Source: Apus apus (taxonomy: Eukaryota; Chordata; Aves; Apodiformes; Apodidae). From it: a stretch of DNA of 64,000 nucleotides. The notes beneath the pieces were generated by a model. The model was given only the letters and a program-made list of their open reading frames with translations. It did no database searches and was not told the DNA's origin. Positions 1 to 11,400 of this stretch are shown piece by piece; the first letter of the stretch is position 1; each line of letters begins with the position of its first letter. The translations under genes were made by a program, and so were the position numbers. The DNA lies in NCBI RefSeq assembly GCF_020740795.1, contig NC_067283.1, positions 45,931,659 to 45,995,658 on the forward strand. The letters are read 5' to 3'.

Positions 1-3000
1 CATGGGAGCAGACCCAAAGCACAGTGGGTGTGAAAGCTTTGGCCCACTCCTGGACATGTGGATGTCACATGTGGCAGCCTCCTTGGTATGGTGGGATTGA
101 CCAAGGACAGGGATCTGTGGTTATTTGTCCTGAAAAGAAAGCAAGCCAGCATACTCCTGCTCAACCCTCTTCATACCATCCAGGACGTTGCCCTTTACAA
201 CAGCAGGAGATGCCCTCACTTTCGTGAGCAGCTGGGATAGCTCCATGTCCACTGGGATTTCTTAGGACACGTTTTAGTGTAGCACTTGTTCCAGGCAGAG
301 CTCTTGCCTGTGAGTTGCCTAACTCTGGAGTGTCCTGAAGGGAACGAGTCATTCAAAATACCTCCTTCTCTGAATGAGGAAAAAGTTGCTCTGCAGCAGG
401 AAATGTGGCATTTGTAATGCTTCATCCTTCCATGGAACACTGCTCATTTCTCCCTCAGTGTTGCCTTAACTTACTGAAAACAATTAGGTTCAAAGCCTTG
501 GCTGACATTCAGAGAAGCCCTGGCTGATGTTCAGATCCTGCGCACGAAGGTCATGGTGCCAGGCAGGGCTGTTTGACTCATCCTTTGCAAAAATGAAGAA
601 TCTGCTTTTGTCAGGGGAGGACGCAAGGTGCTCTCACAGCCAAGCCCCATCCCCAGCTCCCACAGGTGGGATGAAACTCCTGTCTGTAGAGGCTTCTGGG
701 CCAAGCGAGATTGAGTGATGGGGTCAAAACGCAGGCACATCCAAAAAGTGGTGGTACCATCCAACACACCCCACTTATCATCAGTCTTCCCAGCCCTCCC
801 TCCCACTTATTTCCCTTTTTGCAGTGGAATCTCTGTGCTGTGCAAGACCTGTACAGAGGTGAGTGGGGTGTGCATCATTTCCTCCTGGAAAAGGGAGCGG
901 GAGGCCCAACCCAGGAGCTCCTCAGGCATTAGCCCAGCACCAGCAATCCATCAGGACTTCAAGGGTGTGCAGTAGCCCTAGGAGCTGCTTAGGAAGTCTT
1001 GGCAATTAGTACAGCCACTCACAGCTACTTCTCCTTCAACCCTGAGGAGAAAAATGAAAACAACTAAGGGGGTTATTAAACAGCCAGAAACCAAAAAGTT
1101 TCCTTGGAGAGTGAAGAAAGTGGCTGGTTTGTTGCTAAGCAGGGCAAAAAGTGTGCTGTGTATGTCAAATGATGCTGATGGATGTGCGTTGCTGAGGTTC
1201 TGCATGCAGCTACAGAATGGAGAGCTGCAAGTTCCAGGCTTCCCTGTGCTTTGGTCACCCTATGCTGGGCCTGCAGCTGGCAACTGTCTGTTATGGTTTC
1301 TGTGGTTACACCACAAGCCTCTGGTTGCCTAAGTCTGTATGGCATCTCTGTATGGCATTTCTGTGGCACAACAGCATTGAATGGCAACTGCTAAACTTGG
1401 AGGCAAAAGGGCAAATCAGCTTCATTTATAGTGTTGCCTATGAAATCCATCAGTAGGTCACAGGAAGTCCAACCTCCAGCCCAGATGTGATAGTCACCAA
1501 CACAAGATTGAGCAAGTTGAGGTTTTTGAAAATCCGAGCCTCAAAACCTCCAAAGGTGGAGACTCTGCAACTAACCTCCTGGTGACATTTTTTAACCTGA
1601 TGGACAGTTTGGAGCTCCCAAGATGTAACCTGTGCTTGTTGCCTCTTCACGTTCTGGCCATTCCTACAGAGTGGAGCTTGGCTCTATTGCTTCTGTAACT
1701 CCTCTCCAAGCATGTGTCAGCTGCTATCAGTTCAGCTTGAGCCTCCCTCTCTCCAACAAGGCCACACCTCTCAGCCTCTGCTCATATGCCCATGCCACCT
1801 TGGTATCCTTCTACCAGATCAGTTTCCTGACATCTGTCTGGAAGTGGGGTGTCCAGTGCTGGAAGCAACACCCCAGGTACAGCCTTTGACTATGGCAGGG
1901 CCCTGAGGGCACCAACAGGCACTGACTGCTCCTGCCTGACCCCTGGGGCTTCCCCTCTACCCTGTCTGTGGGCTAGGACCCCATTTCAGACTTTACAAAC
2001 AGGTCGCTGATCTTTTTTATAGTGTTAAAAGTATTTACAAAGAGACTTGCCTTAGAAAGGACACTCGGACACTCAGCCCAACAACTATGTTTCACCTGAA
2101 ACTAGACAGTCTTTACAGTCTAAAATACTTCTGTTTCTTCCACAGGACCAACCCAGGTCTTGCAATCCTTTCCTTTAAAAAAGTGACAAGGCACAGCACG
2201 CCACACACATGATTTTTAGAGGCAAACTCCTGAGTGTCTTGGAAAGACTTTTACCACTGATTGAGCTCATCCCAGATTCTTCTCTGAGACCAAGCAAGCT
2301 GCAGGCACCTCACAGCTTGCTGTGGATGAGTGCCCACCCTGATACAACTCCCTTCTGCTGCTCTCCAACCCCCAAAATGAAGGCTTGCTGCTGCTTTTCT
2401 GCAGAAGGCAAGCAGAGCACCTGGCACCATGAACATGTCAGGGTTGGTACCCATTTATTCCTGACTTCATGTTTTTTCTGTGACAGCCAAGGTCAGAGCC
2501 ATGGCATCACTCTTCCGGCATGTTGAGTCACCAACACTTCCTTCTTCAAAAACACCCCACCACTCACAATATTTTAGTGGAATTAGGTGGGTGTGTGGCA
2601 TCTTTGCAATGTGATTTAACGTCACTGAAGGGTCAACACAGGGCACTGAATCAAATACCCTGGAAATCTTGAATATGCAAAACTCGGCAAAATAATCTAC
2701 CAATCTTATTTATCGCATCCACTTCTACTACTTATAATCTGGGTAAACACACTGTCCTTCAAGCTATTTTGATATACGCTGTGACTGAGCCATTGTACAA
2801 ACCTTCCAGGTTTCAGTGGCTCCTTGGCAATGACAACAGGGACTTTTCTCAGGTTTTATGTATAGTTCCCCATCTAATCAGTCAAACTATGCTTTAAGGT
2901 TCAACTGCAACTATCATTTCATTTGGCTTTGTTCCTTGTAAAGGTATGTTTACCTTACAATATAATACTCTTAGACCTTGTTTATACAACAGATTTTTCA

Positions 3001-3110
3001 AAAAGCTTCCCACCATTAATTCAAGAATACTTACCTCAATCTTCATGAGCAGCACTGTGAGCCTTGCTGTTGACCATGACTCTGCTTCTTCTGATTGAAG
3101 TGTGACATGA
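1..3110. other. Intergenic DNA, no gene recognised
   Basis: Short scattered ORFs only, with no splice-supported exon on either strand. Mammals carry TGM4 beyond TMEM42, but no transglutaminase motif is visible here. Confidence 0.6.
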
Positions 3111-3696
3111 TGTGGTGGTTTAATCCCAGCTGGCAACCAAGCACCACACAGCCACTTGCTCACTACCCCCTGGTGGGATAGGGGAGGGAATCAAGACTAA
3201 AAGGGAGAAAACTCCTGGGGTCACATCAAGCCAGTTTAATAGACAAAGTAAAAACTGTGCACACAAGCAAAGAAAGCAAGGAATTAATTCACTGCTTCCC
3301 ATTGGCAGGCAGAGGTGTTCAGCCATCCCCAGGAAAGCCGGGGTCCATCATGTGTAACTGTTCCTTGGTAAAACAATCACCATCCCTCCCAGCGTCCCCC
3401 CTTCCTTCTTCTTCCCCCAGCTTCATATTGCTGAGCATCACATCATATGGTGTGGAATATTCCTTTGGTGATTTGGGGTCAGCTGTTCCAGCTATGAGCT
3501 GTACCAGCTCCTTGTGCACTCCCGGCCTTCTTGCTGGTGGGGTGGTGCGAGGAGCAGAAAAGGCCTTGCCTGTGCAGGCATTGCTCAGCAGTAAGGAAAC
3601 CATCTCTGCATTATCCACTCTCTTTCCAGCACCAATCCAAAGCACAGCCCCATACTGGCTACTATGAAGAAAATTACCTCAGCCCAAGCCAGTACA
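3111..3696 (-). repeat. 3' LTR of the element (minus sense)
   Basis: Same 586 bp as the 5' LTR, bounded by TG...CA. Ends CCACCACA on the minus strand where the partner ends CCATGACA. Confidence 0.88.
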
Positions 3697-4139
3697 TTCC
3701 CCACTCCTCTTCAATACCATTTACATCATGCTCAGGTCCCACACTATCCCATACACTCTCATTAACCACCACCACACCTCCCATCCTTTGACAGAATACA
3801 CAGATATTATTCCCGCAGTCTATGGACCACCTCTCTGAAATGTCTGTAAAATGTCCATAAATGTTCACAAATGTCCACTGACTTCATTTAGTCCATGCCT
3901 TTGAGCTCCATCTGTTATGGTGGTCAATCAGGACAGGAGAGGTGGTGTGTTGCAGGGAGTTACTGGGCATCAAAACCAGGCTCAGGTCAGGTCACTGCTG
4001 CACTTGCACTGCTTCTTTGTAAAGCTGCTTCTCCATTGGTTCAGGTGGTTCCTGCTATAGCAATTCATACAGCATGCAACTCAAATTCCAGGTTACAGCA
4101 ATTTAAAGTTATTTCCTTTACGATACCACCCTGGTCTCC

Positions 4140-4790
4140 TTGGAGCAGACCATAGGGTTTAACATTGCCATGAACTCCTTTCCCTTACCCCTGCTCCAGC
4201 TTGGATTTATCCAGACTGCAGTCTCTTAAGGTTGTACCCCCACCAAGTGGAGCCTTGTCTATGAGCCAGTCTCGTCAGGTGTGTACCTGCTGCAGCATAG
4301 GCTTATCCAAAGCCACAGTTGCTTTGAGGTGCACCTGTTCCCGAGTGGCCTTCTCCATGGGTCATAATACCTTCAGAGATCTACTTGCTCCAGTGTGGCC
4401 TTACCCACAGCCATGGCCCCTTCAGGATTGAACCTGCTCTGACTTGGCCTTACCCATGGCTGAAGACCCTCTGGAGGTGTAACCTGCTCTGTCATGGGCT
4501 TATCCATGGCCACACACTTTGAGGCGCTCCAGTATGACCTCATGCACGGACACTGATGCTTCAAGGTGTACCTGCAGCAGCATCGACTTATCCTTGGCCC
4601 ACAATCCCTTCAGAGGGACACCTGCTGCAGTAAAGACATAACCATGAGCACAGATGCTTTGAGGTGTGCCTGCTCTGGCGCGGACTCATCCATGGCCACA
4701 GAGCCTTCAGAGTGTACTGCTCCCATCTGGACTCATCCACAGGACACAGTCCCTTCGCCTTGAGTTCACACTGGAGTTCCAGCTTGTCTA
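4140..4790 (-). repeat. Degenerate tandem repeats inside the LTR element
   Basis: Irregular units of about 50-60 bp built around phrases such as ACCTGCTCTG, CTTATCCATGGCC and CTTTGAGGTG recur roughly ten times. No coding frame. Similar tandem-repeat interiors are known in avian ERV-derived elements (from memory). Confidence 0.65.
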
Positions 4791-5069
4791 GAAAAGCGGC
4801 ACAGAAACAGCAGTGATACCTTGGCCATCTGCCAGCTCAGGAGCACTGCCATTGCTGTTATCAAAACATTCCCAGGAACAGCAGAGAAAGATGATAAGCA
4901 GTACAGTGAGTAGCACATGTAAAAAGCAGCCACTAATGAGCACTGGATTCTCATCTACACTAGGCAGACACAGAAGGCTGTCAGTTAATCAGTTAATAGC
5001 TAAACAGCATCAACAGCTATACAATCTAGCACATTCCAGTAAAATCTGTTGTTATCTTGGACCCTTTGA

Positions 5070-5087
5070 GCCCCATGCTGGGCACCA
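5070..5087 (-). other. Primer-binding site, tRNA-Lys-like
   Basis: 18 nt on the minus strand, TGGTGCCCAGCATGGGGC, eight bases inside the LTR edge. The eight-base gap is larger than the usual two or so, which suggests a shifted LTR border or a small insertion. Confidence 0.7.
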
Positions 5088-5095
5088 AAAATTAC

Positions 5096-5681
5096 TGTCA
5101 TGGTTTAATCCCAGCTGGCAACCACGCACCACGCAGCCACTCGCTCCCTGCCCCCTGGTGGGATGGGGGAGGGAATCAAGAGTAAAAGGGAGAAAACTCC
5201 TGGGGTCACATCAAGCCAGTTTAATAGACAAAGTAAAAACTGTGCACACAAGCAAAGAAAACAAGGAATTAATTCACTGCTTCCCATTGGCAGGCAGAGG
5301 TGTTCAGCCATCCCCAGGAAAGCCGGGGTCCATCATGTGTAACTGTTCCTCGGTAAAACAATCACCATCCCACCCAGTGTCCCCCCTTCCTTCTTCTTCC
5401 CCCAGCTTCATATTGCTGAGCATCACATCATATGGTGTGGAATATTCCTTTGGTGATTTGGGGTCAGCTGTCCCAGCTGTGAGTTGTACCAACTCCTTGT
5501 GCACTCCCGGCCTTCTTGCTGGTGGGGTGGTGCGAGGAGCAGAAAAGGCCTTGACTGTGCAGGCACTGCTCAGCAGTAAGGAAACCATCTCTGCATTATC
5601 CACTCTCTTTCCAGCACCAATCCAAAGCACAGCCCCATACTGGCTACTATGAAGAAAACTACCTCAGCCAAAACCAGTACA
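5096..5681 (-). repeat. 5' LTR of the element (minus sense)
   Basis: On the minus strand starts TGTACTGG and ends TGACA. Its partner at 3111-3696 has the same length with no obvious indels. Confidence 0.88.
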
Positions 5682-8346
5682 TATGGTTTAGCCCTGCTTA
5701 AGGAAAATTTCATTAACAAGATGCTGAAAAATTAGGGTTGTTTCTGAAAATGAGGGGAAGGTGCAGGAAAGACTCATTACAGGCAGTGCCTGGGAGATGT
5801 GCAAATAAAAGTGTATTTTGCTGGAATTTGAGGAGAAGTGTGTGCTCGAGACTTTTCTCTGTTCAAGTGCAATGCATGCAGGGACACTACTGTAGTTTCA
5901 GCACATGGATAACCCACCTTCTGCCCTTTAAACCAAGGTCTTATGGTTGTCCATGATCTTCAGCCACCTTACAAGGTCTACCACATTTGAAACATTAATT
6001 CTTCAAACACAGCTCTCTCATTAGCCTCACATCACTTTTGTGTGTGTGTGTGTGGTCTAAAATATCTGTAAATATTAAATTTCAGCCACCGAGCTTTGGA
6101 GTATTTTAATTTGGAAACACCAACACCACTTTCTGAGATCACCTCCAGACATACAGTGATCACAGTGTTCCCTGTAGCCCTGGCCGCATGCTGACAAGCA
6201 ACACTGGCAGACCTAGGCCAAACCCTATGTACCTAGAGGAGAGGGATTCTGCCAAAAACTCCTGCTCAGCAATCTTTTCCTCCCACAGGAACTGGAGGAA
6301 AACTCATTCCTGTTCCCACCTTCAAGGATTTACAACAACGAAATTTACAGCCCTGGTTTATGCTCTTCCACCCTAAAAGTGAGAATCACCAAGTAAAATG
6401 CTGCCCACACTTCCTGCACCTGTGCAAATATCTCCTAGACCTTGACCTCTAACAACGGCTGCAATAAAGGTCAATTTTGAGATAGTCCATGTTAAAAACA
6501 TTGCAAAAGGTTTGTTAGGAGGAGGGACAACAGCCAAATTAACCAGAGGAGAGAGCTCTTCTCATGTTGACTGCACAAAGGCAGCCAAGGCTTATAGCTG
6601 GCTGGGAGTTAGTAACAAGGACAAACAACTCAGGCTTGCAGCCTTCATTATTTCTCCATCATGTATGAAGGTCTACGGAAATTTGATGTACATAGAAATG
6701 CGTAATTCCTGGTTGTTGTCTCCGCAGACCTATGAGGAATGCTGGGTCACCACGTTAAGTTCCTGCTTCCCAGGTGGCCAGATGTGTCCCACTCTATCTC
6801 TGCTGCTACCCAAAGAGCTGCCCAGGTGCAAAGACCCATGCTGGTAAGCAGGAAAGGCACTCGGAGTGCTCTGCCCTCTTCCCCACCATGTATGCAGCTC
6901 CTCTTTTTGGAGGGGAAGACCTATGAGAACACTAAGGGCAGAGGCAAAGGCTTTGCCTCTCTCGGGACATGGTTGCCAGATGTGATGAGCTAGGATACTC
7001 CCCTGAAGCAGGTGACTTGGAACAAACAGCTCTTGGCCTCTTCTGCGGACAATGACTTTTTGTCTTTCTGACACAAGGAAGGAAAAGGAACAAACCCAAG
7101 TCTTGTGTCATTTTCACCTAAGTCTATTTTTACACTTCTGCTGGATGCAGTGCAGATCTGCCAGTCATGACAAACCTAACAGGTCTTGATACAGAGGCTC
7201 ACAGAATTGTGTCCTTAGGCTTTCTGCACAAGGACCAGCCATGACTCACTTTCTGTGGTTACAAGACAGAGACAACCTGGCAAGCCCCAGCGCAAACAAG
7301 TGATATCACCAGCATGACACATACATTTAGAGGCATCATTATGTTTCTCAGTCAGGATTGCAACTAAAAAATTTCCAGGTGATGTGTGGGCATGGGGAAG
7401 AAGATGATACCTTAGAAACAGTGATTCCTGACACACTGATTGTGCCGACAGGCATCTCATCCTGACCACAGAGTAATCACCGAGTAACAGTTTAGCACAT
7501 GTGTGGGTACCAGTGATCTGGCTGCTCACACTGAACAAATGGGAATCAGCAACAGTTGCTTGAGAAACTCCATTTTACCAGTTGTTAATGCAATTGCCAA
7601 CTCAAGTGGGGAGCGGGGGGTGTGCTGAACATGTACACTCTCAGTGAGAGTTGTTTTCTCCCAAAATTACAGTTTGACCTAAATAAAACAGGAATGATGA
7701 TCAAGAACCCCTCCTGGTTTAGAGTTTAAAGGAAAGAGTAGCAACCTTACACTGAGTAACATGTCAGGAATAGGTATGCGGAAACTACAAGCCTCAGATA
7801 CAAATAGCAAGTTAAAAGGTGCATGTGGCTGATAGAGGAAGCTGAAGAATTAATGAAAGGTTCCACAGCCTTGCAGGCAGCAGAAGCCTAGGGCAGGCAT
7901 GGGGCCATTTTAATAGGCAGAGAGGAAAGTCAGGAACAGCAGAGCAGACGTATCAGCTGCCTTCAGTGTTTACTTCTGATTGCTTTTCTATTTTGGTACA
8001 GATCCTCTTATGGAAAAGTACAGATGCACAGGCACCTTCCCCAGCCATCATGTTTACTTTCAGCCTTCCCTGAACTGTGAAAGCTCTGCAGCTGCAGAGT
8101 GTGAAGAGGAGGCGTGGCTGATAAGCCTCTGGCCCTGATCTCCACAACTGACTCAGAGGGGACCAGCTCCCTTCAAGGCTGCCACCACTGCCACCACACC
8201 ACTGCCAGCCTGCCAGGAAAGATGCAACCAGGGTGACTCTGCAAGTTCACAGATCAGCAGGTGAGCAGGGGTCAGCAGGTCCATGGCCAGAGGCAGGCCA
8301 GCTCGGGGTGAGGGGTGGCATGGCACCATGTTCCCTCCAGCAGCCA
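5682..8346. other. TMEM42 3' side and intergenic DNA
   Basis: TMEM42 3' UTR presumably occupies the upper part (weak ATTAAA on the minus strand at 7914-7909). A (TG)8 microsatellite lies at 6039-6054. No other gene recognised. Confidence 0.55.
6039..6054 (+). repeat. (TG)8 microsatellite
   Basis: Eight TG units in intergenic DNA below TMEM42. Confidence 0.8.
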
Positions 8347-8490
8347 TCATGCTTCTTTCTTCTCTGTTGGGAGCCACGCCGACTGAGGGGCAGCTGTGTG
8401 CAGTAGTGCAAGGCCGCAGAGCGTCACGGAGAGGCCAACCCACCACAGAAGCGTCCATGTCTCCCCGAAGAGAAGCTTGCCCAGGATGGC
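8347..8490 (-). CDS. TMEM42: TMEM42 coding exon 3 (last), with stop
   Basis: 47 codons plus TGA (8349-8347). Acceptor TTTTCCTCCAG. Encodes [12 protein letters not shown], the last helix [17 protein letters not shown], and a short tail ending KKEA. A possible ATTAAA poly(A) signal lies on this strand at 7914-7909. Confidence 0.95.
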   Translation of the reverse strand, partial: AILGKLLFGETWTLLWWVGLSVTLCGLALLHTAAPQSAWLPTEKKEA

Positions 8491-11400
8491 CTGGAGGAAA
8501 AGACAGAAACAAAGCTTTGCTAGGCTGAGCCACCTCAAAGCCTCCTGAGCTGCCAGAGCTGCAGGAACTTCTGCTGGGAGACAGCACAGGAAAAAACTGC
8601 TTGAGGAAACTCCTGCTGGGACCACCAAGCAGAACAGCTGCTTGTAGGTGATGTCAGAGATTACTTACTCTACCACCCAGCCTGGAAGCACAGCCATGTC
8701 ATGGTCCCAAAGCATGATTTTGGCAGATGTGTTTGTGCTTTGCTGCCTTCCCAGGAGACCCTGGGAGCCAAATCTCCAGTTGTCTGCATGATTCTAGTCA
8801 ATAAAAAAGGGGCCCCACTGACTTGAGGTTTGGACATCACTATGAGCCAGCTGCAAGTTGCTGAACCACAGAAACAAGGTGGACAGCTGCTGAGAAAAGC
8901 AAGCAGATAAAAACATGCAGGTCAAAAATGTTCCTGCTGTCACTACACGCTGCGCGTTTTCACACCCAGCTAGGGTGGCATTGGCCTGTCACAGGTGAGG
9001 TGTTGCTAAGGAAAAGCTAATCAAAGCAAAGCTCCAGCTCTCACTGGCAATTAGAAAAGTTCAGCAAACCATACAGCTGCTGCAAGACACTGCACTGGGC
9101 ATCAACACCCTTCCTCCTGTGCCACCCAAAGAACTCCCACAGCCTCTGCTGTGAACAACAGGCAGAGCAACTGAGGCCAGAGACAATAATTTCATGTCTG
9201 CCTGTAACTCCCCCTTCGCAGCCAGAGATGTCAGCCAGGCTGGGAGATGGGCTATGACCAGCTGCATCCAGTGCAATTGCTCCCTCATGGCTGTGCTCCT
9301 CCAGGCTTCAGTGCCCGGGGAAAGGCACCTACTCACCGAAGAGATGAAATTGGAGGCTGTTGTGGTCACGGAGGCAGCAGCCGAGGAGGAGGAGAGCCGC
9401 AGGGCTTTTGTGAAGACCGTCCACATGACGGCATTGCACGCAAACACCAACCCAACGGAGCCCACGCGAAGCAGCACCGGCAGCTGTAGGATGAAAAGGA
9501 AACACTTAGGTCTTCTCACCTACTGCTCATCCACCCTCGCTAACTCCAGAAAGCCCTCCAGCTCCTGATGTGGTGCACACGCAATGCAGTGAAATGCCAA
9601 TGCCCTTCACTCATCACTAGATGTCTGGAAAAGGGTCAAATTAAGACCTGCCAGAGACAAACACCGAAGATGTACATCCTGGTGCTGCGTGTGATCCAGG
9701 ATCCGCCTGTTGTGAATCTGGGCTCAGACCAGTGTGGTCCTGAACCACTAGTCCTCACCACCTTCCATGACCAGGCTTGCCTTACTGCATCAAGGGCAGT
9801 GTCCCCTGGGAGGAAAGCCAGAGCCGAGGGACTTCGTGCCTTATTTTGCACACTCGCTGGAAGAGCAGATTTACTGAGAACTCTCTGGTCTGGCATTTAG
9901 CATCAACAAAACCACCTCTGCACTCAAGGGCCTTCAAGGTCAACCAGGTCCTCTAGAAAGATCTCCCTCCTTAGACAACCTGACAAGAGATGTAACAGCC
10001 TCAGCCTGGAAGAAAGGCAGAGTTTTGCCTAAAAAGCCTTCACCACTCGGTGTCCCCTCAGGTCCACGGTTTTCGCAGCTGCAGCCATCTCCCTAGCCCC
10101 TGGATGTCACGTACTTGATGTGAAGACACCAAGGGAGAAAATCACAGGCAGATCATCAACTCTTGGGAACACTCAGGGAGCACATGAGGGCAAGGCTTTG
10201 TTTAAGCCTCTAGCAAACCTGCCTTCTTGGCCTGCCACTTCTCTCAGTCCGTGGTGGGCTCCGTCTTGAAGCAGAGACACAGGTATGAAGCCACCAACAA
10301 ACACAGCTGAAAGGTGACACCTGCCCTATGAGAATAGCTGCACTAGAGGCCCCAATAGCTGCCCCCACCAGCTGCCCAAATCAGTGGGGGTCACCAACTG
10401 TGCTCTGCTCCCACTCAGAAGAGGAGATTATTAACCACAAGATAGGAGAGGCCACTGGGATTTGAGGCCACTGGGGTTTAGGGCCACAAAAATGATCAGA
10501 GGGATGGAACACCTTTCCTGTGAAGAAACTCTGAGAGAGCTGGGGTTGTTCAGCCAGGAGAAAAGATGCCTCCTGGGAGAGCTTACTGTGGCCTTCCAAT
10601 ACTTAAAGGCAGCTCTTAAGAAAGATGGGGACAAATTTTTAGCAGGGTCTGTAGTGACAGGACAAAGGATAATGGTTTTAAATTGAATGAAGGTAGATAC
10701 AGGCTAGATATAAGGAAGACATTTTTTACATTGAGGGTGGTGAGACACCAGAACAGGTTGCCCAAATAGGTGGTAGATGCCCTATCCCTGGAAACATTCA
10801 TGGTCAGGTTGGATGGGGCTCTGAGCAACCTGATCTAGTTGAAGATGTCCCTGCTCACTGCAGGGAGGGTTGGACTAGGTGACCTTTAAAGGCCTCCTCC
10901 AACCCAACCCAAGTGATGTAGCAAGTACAAAGCTAAAAAGAAAAGGCCATAAAGCAAATCTCTGCTTGATGGTTGGCACAAGGTCTCAGAGGCTAACCCC
11001 ATTCCAGAGGTGGATGGTTCAGGTGTTCAGCCTCATTTTGCCTGGCTCATGGCAACAGCCTACATTATCTGGGCAACAGTAAACGATTCCAGACAATTCC
11101 CACCTGTGAAGCACTTTGCTTTCCCACTGCTCCTGTGGATAACTCTGTGGAGAGGAATAAGAGGGACAACCATGCCCAGCTGCTACTGGCCTTCTGTGGA
11201 AGAAAGATGCTGCTGTGTCATGGCTCACCACAGGAATTGGGTTTTTCTCCTGGCTTCACCCTCAGCTTTTGTGGCCAGATGGTTTTACTTTGCTCAGGGC
11301 AGCTGTGTATGTCCACGTAAGCCTCTAGTGGGTAGGCAGACTTGGAAACATAGACATGACAGAGGAGAACAAGTCTCTGTGTTTCACCTAAATTCAGTAT

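Larger units (their letters stand above)
3111..5681 (-). mobile_element. Compact non-coding LTR retroelement (ERV-like), minus orientation
   Basis: Two direct LTRs of 586 bp each (3111-3696 and 5096-5681) flank 1399 bp. Read on the minus strand, the upstream LTR ends in CA. Eight bases later comes TGGTGCCCAGCATGGGGC (5087-5070), which differs by three bases from the tRNA-Lys(1,2) primer-binding site known from ERVK-type and foamy elements. Just before the other LTR is a polypurine tract GAAGAGGAGTGGGGAA (3712-3697). So both minus- and plus-strand priming signals survive while gag, pol and env are absent. By hand count the LTRs differ at about 22 of 586 positions. I see no clear target-site duplication. 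Confidence 0.85.

Noticed and set aside
1780-1890. Possible very old CR1 fragment
   Set aside because: A few phrases resemble CR1, but too short and diverged to support by eye.
4813-5652. 279-codon plus-strand frame and 108-codon minus frames over the LTRs
   Set aside because: They fall in the LTRs and repeat in both copies; chance frames in non-coding LTR sequence.
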